DNA of 64,000 nucleotides, taken from the NCBI GenBank assembly GCA_016842005.1, contig JAENYD010000004.1, forward strand, positions 99,242-163,241. Reading direction: 5' to 3'. Positions 57,215 to 64,000 of this stretch are shown here, piece after piece (the stretch's first letter is position 1; every line of letters starts with the position of its first letter). The notes under the pieces were generated by a model. That model had not been told where the DNA came from, made no database searches, and saw nothing but the letters and a program-made list of their open reading frames with translations. This DNA is from Clostridium thermobutyricum. GTDB taxonomy: Bacteria; Bacillota; Clostridia; Ch29. Made by a program: the position numbers and the translations under genes.

Positions 57215-59977
57215 GTGGCTAGGTGGAACAGAGGCACGAGAGGATTTATATATCTGGCAGCTGTCGTATTGATGTTCTTGTTCTTTTCTCTTAGCAGCAT
57301 AGTGAACTTCGTAGTTGATTACCAGTGGTTCGGAGAGGTAAATTACATAAGCGTATTTCTCGCAAGGATTATTAATGAATTAAAAATAGGCATACCATTG
57401 TTTTTCCTGCTTTCAATTCTACTGTATCTGTACATGCAGCTGATGAAAAAGGATTTTTACAGGCATTCGCAGATTATACCCACCGATAAAGAAAAAAGAA
57501 GACTGAACAGGATAATCACTGTGACCTCGTTAATACTGCCTTTTTTTATTAGTATTGGTATTTCACGGAGTTTGTGGCTTGATATACTGCAATTCCTGAA
57601 TGCCGGCAGTTTCAATCTGCCAGACCCCATTTTCGGGAAAGATATCGGTTTTTATATGTTCAAGCTGCCTCTTCTGGGAGAGGCACTGTCAGTACTGATA
57701 TTTCTTGCCGTTGTCCTGGTGGTTGTTACCGTTGTGTTTTACGGGGCAATGATAACTTACAAAACCCCTGAAATGCTCAGCAGCAGAATGAATACCGAAG
57801 AACCCCGGAGGCGCTACCCTTTTGTAAACAGGCAGTGGCTGGATCTGGCTGTAAGACAGGTGGCAACAATAGGATTTGTATTTTTTCTGATACTTGCCCT
57901 GCGGTATTATTTGGGCCGCTATAACTTGGTATTTTCGCCCAGGGGAGTGGCCTATGGTGCCAGCTATACGGATATTTCGGTAACCCTCAAGGTGTACCTG
58001 CTGCAGATTGGGGCCTGTATAATCAGTGCGGTCTTAATAATATATGCGGTATTTGCACGAAGGTACAGGATAGCAGTTTACGGGCCTGCTCTGCTTATAG
58101 CCGTAACCATACTGGGAAATCTTGTGGCGGTCGGGGTGCAGAATTTTATCGTAGAGCCTAATGAATATGCCAAGGAAGAGAGATTTCTCAGGTACAACAT
58201 TGAATTTACCCAAAAGGCCTACGGTCTTGATAAAATAGTGGAAAAAGAATTTCCTGTTACCCAGGACCTGACTTATGAAGACCTGAACAGAAACAGAACC
58301 ACTATTGATAATATAAAAATAAACGATTATAGACCTGTTAAACAGACCTACAACCAGCTACAGGGGATAAGACTGTATTACAGATTTAATGACGTTGATG
58401 TGGACAGGTACAACATAGATGGAGTTTACACTCAGGTATTTCTGTCCGCCAGGGAACTGTCCCAGGAGAACCTGAGGGAAGAGGCAAAAACCTGGATTAA
58501 CAAGTATCTCAAATATACCCATGGATACGGCGCGGTTATTTCACCGGTGAACAAGGTTACCGCCCAGGGGCAGCCGCAACTGCTGGTTAAAAATATACCT
58601 CCCGTTTCCGAGACGGGATTTGAAATAGTGCGACCGGAAATATATTTCGGCGAACTCACCAATGACTATATTATTACAAATACCAGAACCCCTGAATTCG
58701 ATTATCCCATGGGGGATGATAACAAAGAGGCCTTTTATGAAGGCAGTGCCGGTATAAAAATGGGCCCTTTGAACAGGCTTGTCTTTGCTCTGTACCATAA
58801 GAGTGCGAAGATTTTGCTTTCAGGGGATATCAATTCGGACAGCCGTATGCTGATCAACAGGAATATTGTAACAAGGGCCGACAAAATAGCCCCATTCTTC
58901 ATATATGATGATGACCCTTATCTGGTTGTAGACAAAGGCAGGTTTTACTGGATTATTGATGGCTATACCTACAATACCAATTATCCTTACTCTGAGCCAA
59001 TCAGCCAGGGAATAAATTATATAAGGAATTCCTTTAAAGTAGTCATAGATGCATATAACGGAACAACCACCTATTATCTCATTGACCCGGAAGACCCTGT
59101 GGCAAAGACTTACAGCAGGATTTTCCCCGATCTGTTTACACCCTTTGATGAAATGCCGGATGGATTGAAGCCGCATATCAGATATCCTCAGGCCCTCTTC
59201 GACATCCAGGCAAGTGTTTACGGGGACTATCACATGGAAAACACCCAGGTATTCTATAACAGAGAGGATGCATGGAATATTGCCCAGGAGCAGTACAGCG
59301 ACGATGTGATAGAGATGGAATCGAATTATGTAATGCTTAAAATTCCCGGGGAGGAAAAGGTGGAGTTTCTGCTTACAGTTCCCTATACTCCCGCAAAGAA
59401 GAACAATATGGTAGCCTTCATGGCGGCAAGGAATGACGGCGAGCATTATGGGGAAATAATGGTATTCAAATTTCCCAAGAGCAAACTAATCTACGGGCCG
59501 ATGCAAATAGAGTCCAGGATCAGCCAGGACCCGGTCATATCCAGGGAGCTGTCCCTATGGGACCAGCGGGGCTCGAACGTTATCAGGGGCAACATTATAA
59601 TAATACCTGTGGAGAACTCTCTCCTTTACGTGGAACCACTGTATCTGCAGGCCTCCAATGAAGGCAGTCTGCCGGAACTGAGGAGGGTGATAGTTGCGTA
59701 TAAGGACACAATAGTGATGAAAGAGAATCTGGACGTAGCCCTTGCTTCAATATTCGGCCAGGCGCCGCCTGCCAGAGATGAGGACCTGACACCCCTGCCC
59801 GATGGTGTGGACCAGGCTACCGTAGAGGAACTGATCTCCACTGCCAACCAGCTGTTTAACAGTGCCCAGGAGGCTTCCCAGAGGGGGGACTGGGCAAAAT
59901 ACGGTGAATACCTCAACCAGCTGGAGGACGTACTACAGCGCCTGAACGAGCTTACAACCGAATCAACCCAGCAGTAA
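57215..59977 (+). CDS. UPF0182-family large membrane protein
   Basis: 920 residues from a GTG (SD GGAGGAGGG). Seven membrane helices in the first ~310 residues precede a ~560-residue outside domain with the family signature FVEPNEY...RYNIEFTQKAYGLD and YYLGRYNL. The C-terminal tail is Gln/Asn/Glu-rich (EEASQRGDWAKYGEYLNQLEDV). UPF0182 (COG1615) is widespread in Clostridia and Actinobacteria without a known role. Single gene; a palindromic repeat follows. Confidence 0.92.
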   Translation: MARWNRGTRGFIYLAAVVLMFLFFSLSSIVNFVVDYQWFGEVNYISVFLARIINELKIGIPLFFLLSILLYLYMQLMKKDFYRHSQIIPTDKEKRRLNRIITVTSLILPFFISIGISRSLWLDILQFLNAGSFNLPDPIFGKDIGFYMFKLPLLGEALSVLIFLAVVLVVVTVVFYGAMITYKTPEMLSSRMNTEEPRRRYPFVNRQWLDLAVRQVATIGFVFFLILALRYYLGRYNLVFSPRGVAYGASYTDISVTLKVYLLQIGACIISAVLIIYAVFARRYRIAVYGPALLIAVTILGNLVAVGVQNFIVEPNEYAKEERFLRYNIEFTQKAYGLDKIVEKEFPVTQDLTYEDLNRNRTTIDNIKINDYRPVKQTYNQLQGIRLYYRFNDVDVDRYNIDGVYTQVFLSARELSQENLREEAKTWINKYLKYTHGYGAVISPVNKVTAQGQPQLLVKNIPPVSETGFEIVRPEIYFGELTNDYIITNTRTPEFDYPMGDDNKEAFYEGSAGIKMGPLNRLVFALYHKSAKILLSGDINSDSRMLINRNIVTRADKIAPFFIYDDDPYLVVDKGRFYWIIDGYTYNTNYPYSEPISQGINYIRNSFKVVIDAYNGTTTYYLIDPEDPVAKTYSRIFPDLFTPFDEMPDGLKPHIRYPQALFDIQASVYGDYHMENTQVFYNREDAWNIAQEQYSDDVIEMESNYVMLKIPGEEKVEFLLTVPYTPAKKNNMVAFMAARNDGEHYGEIMVFKFPKSKLIYGPMQIESRISQDPVISRELSLWDQRGSNVIRGNIIIIPVENSLLYVEPLYLQASNEGSLPELRRVIVAYKDTIVMKENLDVALASIFGQAPPARDEDLTPLPDGVDQATVEELISTANQLFNSAQEASQRGDWAKYGEYLNQLEDVLQRLNELTTESTQQ

Positions 59978-60004
59978 AGAAAATGTCAAGGGGACGTAAA
60001 GAAA

Positions 60005-60060
60005 ATGTCAAGGGGACGGTTCTGCTGACAACATTGTCAGCAGAACCGTCCCCTTGACAT
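60005..60060. repeat. REP/BIME-like perfect palindrome, copy 2
   Basis: A 56-nt perfect inverted repeat of the same family as 31961-32014, with extra flanking half-units ATGTCAAGGGGACG at 59984-59995 and CCCCTTGACA at 60062-60081. Compared with copy 1, one position differs in each arm (TTCTTCTG to TTCTGCTG) in a way that keeps pairing. It lies between the UPF0182 gene and a convergent small gene. Confidence 0.85.
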
Positions 60061-60097
60061 CCCCTTGACAATCCCCTTGACATGTCCCTCAGACAGT

Positions 60098-60301
60098 CTA
60101 AAATCTTCCGTTTCTCTGTCTTTCAAGCAGTATTTCTTCGGCGGTCATAGTATCCAGATGCCTGGCCTTTCTGGCTATTTCATGATGCTCTATAATGCCT
60201 TTGTCTACCAGAAGCTCGATTATGCTGGCAATAGCAAGGGTATTTTTATAGTCTATTTCCTTGAGATCTCCTATCTGAGCAATTATTTGAGCTTTATTCA
60301 T
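60098..60301 (-). CDS. Small hypothetical protein
   Basis: 67 residues from the ATG at 60301 (SD GGGGGTGA); a GTG three codons earlier is possible. Helical, soluble, charged: NKAQIIAQIGDLKEIDYKNTL, then ARKARHLDTMTAEEILLERQ. I do not recognise a family. It lies opposite and upstream of the cotJ operon and may share its control region. Confidence 0.65.
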   Translation of the reverse strand: MNKAQIIAQIGDLKEIDYKNTLAIASIIELLVDKGIIEHHEIARKARHLDTMTAEEILLERQRNGRF

Positions 60302-60453
60302 ACAAGTCACCCCCAGACCTATTTATCCAGATTATTACCGTAGACTGGATTTTTTATACTATTTCTTTTGGTATTAGGTATTTAACAAACTATCAACTCT
60401 CTACATAGTATATATTGAAAAATGCAGGTATTCTTGTAAAGGAGGATTTCCAA

Positions 60454-60612
60454 TTGAATTGCTGTGATGAATATGAAGTTATGCCCATGGAAGACCAGTG
60501 CTTCGAGCTGGCAACGGCTTATGTGCCTTACCAGCAGCTTGACAAACTGTATCCGCTTTGTGAGGCTTTAATGAAAGGCACTCTGTTTCCGGAGCTGTAC
60601 AGACCCTATTAA
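60454..60612 (+). CDS. cotJA: Spore coat-associated protein CotJA
   Basis: 52 residues from a TTG start (SD AAAGGAGG). LATAYVPYQQLDKLYPLCEALMKGTLFPELYRPY is the CotJA pattern. First gene of cotJABC, expressed in the mother cell in Bacillus. Short and TTG-initiated, so easily missed. Confidence 0.92.
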   Translation: MNCCDEYEVMPMEDQCFELATAYVPYQQLDKLYPLCEALMKGTLFPELYRPY

Positions 60613-60637
60613 AGACTATATAACAGGAGGTTCAGTA

Positions 60638-60994
60638 ATGTACTATAATCCTTATTATAACAATTGTTGGCCCGCGTATCCCCAGATGGTCCCTGTGTGT
60701 TATCCCATGGGGGAAGCTCAAAAGTATTACTATCAAAACCCTGAACACGTGACAAAAGACATGAAAATGTTGCTGAAGAAGATACAGGAACTGGAATTTG
60801 GTGCAACAGAGCTTAACCTGTATCTTGATACCCATCCAAAGGACAAAAAGGCTGTTGAAATATTCAATACCTATATAAGGGAACTGGAAAAGTATAAAAG
60901 ATTATACAGGAAGAAATACGGACCACTTACTGCTGCTGAGGAATCCTGTGTTCCCTGGCAATATATCCAGGGACCATGGCCATGGGAAATATAG
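60638..60994 (+). CDS. cotJB: Spore coat protein CotJB
   Basis: 118 residues. Tyr/Asn/Pro-rich head (YYNPYYNNCWPAYPQM), then the CotJB core LLKKIQELEFGATELNLYLDT and a PWPWE tail. SD AGGAGG. Works with CotJC in the inner coat. Confidence 0.93.
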   Translation: MYYNPYYNNCWPAYPQMVPVCYPMGEAQKYYYQNPEHVTKDMKMLLKKIQELEFGATELNLYLDTHPKDKKAVEIFNTYIRELEKYKRLYRKKYGPLTAAEESCVPWQYIQGPWPWEI

Positions 60995-61009
60995 GGAGGA
61001 GGGGTGCTA

Positions 61010-61582
61010 ATGTGGTTATATGAAAAAAAGCTTCAATATCCGGTCAGAGTTGAGAGATGTGATTTGAACATGGCAAAATACCTTTTTGCACAGTTCGGAG
61101 GCCCTGATGGTGAGCTTTCTGCGGGTATAAGATATTTGAGCCAGAGGTATACTATGCCGCTGGACCAGACAAAGGGACTTCTTACCGATATAGGGACCGA
61201 AGAACTGGCCCACTGGGAAATAATTGCAACCATGATTTATAAACTGATAAAAGATGCTCCCGTTGAGAAAATTGAAAGAGCAGGTCTGGGGGCACACTAT
61301 ACCCAGCATGACAGGGCATTGTATCCCCATGATGCAGCAGGAGTACCCTGGACGGCGGCATATATACAGTCTATAGGCGACCCCGTAACCGACCTGCATG
61401 AAGACATGGCGGCAGAGCAAAAGGCAAGAACCACTTACGAGCATCTGATAAATCTGACAGACGATACAGGGATCAAGGATACCCTTAGATTCCTCAGGGA
61501 AAGGGAAGTGGTACACTTTCAGAGGTTCGGAGAGGCCCTGCGATTGGTTACTGAATATCAGAAAGCCAAAAAGGTTTACTAG
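61010..61582 (+). CDS. cotJC: Spore coat protein CotJC, manganese-catalase family
   Basis: 190 residues from the ATG at 61010 (SD GGGAGGAGGGG). Ferritin-like Mn-catalase pattern: LLTDIGTEELAHWEII and HEDMAAEQKARTTYEHLI, with Glu/His ligands, and REVVHFQRFGEAL near the end. Probably a di-manganese catalase or structural coat enzyme of the spore. Third gene of cotJABC. Confidence 0.95.
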   Translation: MWLYEKKLQYPVRVERCDLNMAKYLFAQFGGPDGELSAGIRYLSQRYTMPLDQTKGLLTDIGTEELAHWEIIATMIYKLIKDAPVEKIERAGLGAHYTQHDRALYPHDAAGVPWTAAYIQSIGDPVTDLHEDMAAEQKARTTYEHLINLTDDTGIKDTLRFLREREVVHFQRFGEALRLVTEYQKAKKVY

Positions 61583-61635
61583 GGGAGATAATTCTCCCCA
61601 TACATAGCAAACCTGAACTATGCAGCCAGAAAATA

Positions 61636-61675
61636 CTATAACCCTTCCCTTATTGAGTACGAGAAAGGGTTATAG
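61636..61675. terminator. Inverted repeat between cotJC and the DUF917 remnant
   Basis: An 11-bp perfect stem, CTATAACCCTT / AAGGGTTATAG, with an 18-nt loop. On the minus strand it is followed by TATTTTC. It may terminate the minus-strand DUF917 gene. A smaller GGGGAG/CTCCCC hairpin at about 61583-61600 may end cotJABC. Confidence 0.45.
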
Positions 61676-61720
61676 TCAAGAGGGTATATATGTTAAAGAA
61701 TAATTTTGTTTATGGAGGGG

Positions 61721-62749
61721 TTACTTAGATATAAGGTTTTCAACAGGAATGTAATCCATGTCATATCCGAAGTATCTTGGTCCAAAAGTCTCTATTCCTT
61801 TTGAGGTTCTCATCCGCTCATGCGCCGGCATTACGACTACTGACCCCCTATATCCGTATTTAACAATATCAGTCCTGATGGGCTCCCCCGTTTCAGGGTC
61901 CAGTAGAGTAATAATATCGGGCGTGATACATTTAATCTCTCCATCAACTATCAGGTTCAGCCATTCGTTTTGGAAATCTATTTTTGCGTTTTGCCCATTG
62001 TATTCACTAATACCTTCTAAGGTAATTTGACCCAGGGTGAATCCTTTGTTTTTTTCTCCACCGAACTCTCTATTGATGTCAACAATTTTACCTTTGAAAC
62101 ACTCATATCCATTCGTTATTTCAGTTATTTTTTTTATAGGGTCGGTGTGCTGTTCTCTGCACTTATATACGTTTTTGCCTATTTCCCATATCAAAGATAC
62201 CGTATTTAAGATTGCCGTATCCTTTACTTGGCGCCCGGTCATAGGATAACCTGCAATCCATGAAATGCCTCCATAGGCCATGGCTGCATTCCTTATTATT
62301 CTTTCAGCAGTCAAAGCGTGTTTTGCATCCGATATTGTTACATAGCCTTTTTCGTTCGCTGCGGCTGTCGGGCAAGGGGATACCCCGTTAATGTAGAAAG
62401 AGGTCATTTGAAGTTCTGGGAATGCTCTGCCCATTCCATCCGCATCAATCACAGGAATTCCCAATACTCCTGCCACAGCCATAGGAACAGGGGTATTAAC
62501 ACCACCGGCCTCTGGCGGGATTATTGCTTCCACCTTCCTTCCCAGGTATTTTTCCAGCTTTTCAAATACCCAGAATAGTTCGTTGCCGTTGGGGGGTTTT
62601 TCTGTCAATACGAGGACCGCTCCCAAACATGCGGCTATTATCGCAATGATGTCATCTGGTATATCTGCAGGATCAACCAAAATGATTTCTTTTCCTTCGT
62701 TTAGTATATTGTACGCCCACAATAAGCCGATTTCGGGGTCGCCTCCCCC
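61721..62749 (-). pseudogene. DUF917-family protein, 5'-truncated
   Basis: About 343 codons remain. The family's N-terminal nucleotide-like loop begins at GGGDPEIGLLWA, normally 20-25 residues into the protein. Here it is the first recognisable residue. Upstream the frame runs on by chance through 48 codons antisense to the transposase remnant. DUF917 proteins are hydantoinase-like or S-methyl-thiohydantoin desulfurase-related enzymes (PEAGGVNTPVP, DADGMGRAFPELQM). With start and promoter lost it is probably inactive, though the rest is intact. Confidence 0.75.
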
Positions 62750-63527
62750 ATCTTTGAGGTCATTACTACCAAAACTCCCGATGAAGTTGGATTCCCGAAC
62801 AGGAAAAATTGGGATTCCAATATAGCCAGGCAGTGGGTGCACAATAACTTTGGTGTCCAGTACAGTCCCCGGGGCATGCTTGAGGTACTGCACCGGTTAA
62901 ACTTAAGCTTTACAAGACCGACATACACTTTAGCAAAAGCTGACCCTCAAAAACAGGAGGAGTTCAAGCAGGAGTTTGAACTTTTAAAAAAACCTGATTG
63001 ACGGAAAAATTGACCATATCCTGTTTGAGGATGAATCTATGATACGCGATTACCAGGCTATAACAAAAACATGGTTTGAAAAGGGTAAGCAGCGTGTCAT
63101 TCCTACTTACGGAAAACATGAAGGCGTCAAGCTATTAGGCGTATTGAACTATGAAACCGGGCATGTTTACTGTGTTGAGGAACAAAAGTATGATGCTAAA
63201 GTCTTTTTGAACTTTTTAAAGAAAGTACTTGATATCTACCCGACCGGCAGAATTGTGATGATTTTGGATAATGCCCGAATTCATCATGCTAAACTTCTTG
63301 AACCATTTTTACAGGAGAAAAAAGAACGTTTGCAGCTTGTTTTCTTGCCGCCTTACAGTCCCAAGTTAAGCATTATAGAAGGGCTTTGGGGCTGGCTTAA
63401 AAAGGAAATCATCTGCAATGTGTTCTATGCTTCGGTAAAGGAAATCCGTGCAGCAGTACAAAGCTTCATTAGTTCAATTAACAAAGTACCGGAACTTGTG
63501 CTTAACCGCTTATGCTTACGTATGTGA
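62750..63527 (+). mobile_element. IS630-family transposase remnant (N-terminus lost, one frameshift)
   Basis: It reads IFEVITTKTPDEVGFPNRKN... to RLNLSFTRPTYTLAKADP in one frame. It then shifts one base in an A7 run at about 62982-62988 and continues with NLIDGKIDHILFEDESMI to the TGA at 63527. DDE residues: Asp in FEDES, Asp in ILDNARIHH and Glu in SIIEGLWGWLKK. About 100 N-terminal residues with the helix-turn-helix are missing at the junction with the DUF917 gene. No terminal inverted repeats can be paired because one end is gone. Confidence 0.85.
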
Positions 63528-63644
63528 AATCATTTTTGCGTTATATATACATAGTTAATAATATACTGTCTTAGACTAAGTAGTGTCAAGAACTTTTCCC
63601 GCATTTGTGTGATTATCACAACGATAACCCATAGCGACAGACCC

Positions 63645-63672
63645 TTGATTTTTTTTGTCTGTGTGTTATAAT
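63645..63672 (+). promoter_or_regulatory. Promoter of the T-box transcript
   Basis: TTGATT, a 16-nt spacer and TATAAT. Transcription would start near 63680, giving a ~250-nt leader. Confidence 0.7.
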
Positions 63673-63679
63673 ACAACTT

Positions 63680-63927
63680 AAATTGAGCAAGAATATGGAT
63701 ATAAATGCAATGAAGGGGAACAGTAAAAAGAAAGACCGTTTAAGAGAGCCGGTGGGTGGTGTGAACCGGTACCGTCTTCTTTTGAATCCGTCCCGGAGCT
63801 GAAGGCGAAATAAGCCTTGCCGGTGTCAGCCGTTATATTGCAAAAAGCCGGGCCGTATATCGGTCAATTAGGGTGGCAACGCGGGCAAACCTCTCGTCCC
63901 TTTGGGAATGAAAGGTTTTTTTATTTT
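63680..63927 (+). ncRNA. T-box riboswitch, predicted serine-specific
   Basis: Stem I contains the conserved AGAGAG and GGTG..TG.GAACC elements (63743-63770). The specifier position, ten nt before the end of the GTCCCGGAGC motif, reads TCC (63787-63789), a Ser codon. The T-box sequence AGGGTGGCAACGCGGG (63870-63885) has TGGC in the bulge. TGGC would pair with the GCCA end of a tRNA whose discriminator is G, as in tRNA-Ser. The terminator hairpin CCTCTCGTCCC..., then TTTTTTT, ends at about 63927. The controlled gene, probably serS, is beyond the window. Confidence 0.9.
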
Positions 63928-64000
63928 ATTCTTTAAATAAAAAACCACCAGTTTACAAGTTATTAGACTGCCTCATCTAATCCGAGGAAGTTGCTGACAG

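Noticed and set aside
59983..60090. CRISPR-like array of TCAAGGGGAC repeats
   Set aside because: The repeats are short, inverted as well as direct, not evenly spaced and without unique spacers. No cas gene is present.
62750..62893. Extended N-terminus of the DUF917 protein
   Set aside because: The plus strand here encodes conserved IS630 transposase sequence, so the minus-strand continuation is accidental.

Overview
The window is the replication-origin region of a spore-forming, Gram-positive bacterium of the class Clostridia. Three things point there. The gene order rpmH-rnpA-yidD-yidC-jag-mnmE-mnmG-rsmG-noc-parA-parB lies on one side and dnaA-dnaN-yaaA-recF-remB-gyrB-gyrA on the other. Two perfect parS sites and a cluster of DnaA boxes are present. 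Sporulation genes occur on both arms (yyaC, ytvI, cotJABC, yidC/jag). Genus cannot be settled from sequence alone.

Left arm (1-41000, mostly minus strand, leaving the origin). From the left edge come a partial CapA-like lipoprotein, an S8 protease, an M23 endopeptidase with G5 and LysM regions, and a lipoprotein M1 peptidase. A dnaD-dnaI helicase-loader pair, three tRNAs (Thr, Asp, Lys) and purA follow. The stretch 8.7-12.5 kb is accessory in character: a frameshifted small gene, a soluble chemoreceptor, a STAS/SEC14-like protein and an orphan KAS III-like enzyme. Then come an FAD oxidoreductase, a DUF1858 protein, dnaB, lonC, rplI, gdpP, yybS, a MazG-like gene and the rpsF-ssb-rpsR operon. 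After these are mscS, a DUF3343/yedF pair, cvpA, yyaC, ykuS, a lipid kinase, ytvI and the partition genes.

Origin (about 41.0-43.1 kb). DnaA boxes lie both upstream of dnaA and in the dnaA-dnaN gap, so the origin looks bipartite. A perfect box overlaps the dnaN start codon.

Right arm (43-64 kb, mostly plus strand). After gyrA come an rsbV-rsbW-sigB-type sigma module, a DivIVA-like coiled-coil protein, and the niaR-nadABC NAD pathway with candidate NiaR operators. Then follow a large UPF0182 membrane protein, cotJABC, a 5'-truncated DUF917 gene fused back-to-back with a 5'-truncated IS630 transposase, and a T-box leader. The T-box specifier reads as serine (UCC), so serS probably lies just outside the window.

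The least explained content is non-coding. A ~130-nt two-hairpin element occurs three times (10240, 12280, 52139) with compensatory stem changes. A long perfect palindrome built on a TCAAGGGGACGG unit occurs twice (31961, 60005). Two GC-rich structured intergenic stretches (24966-25087 and 26941-27118) match no RNA family I can name with confidence.
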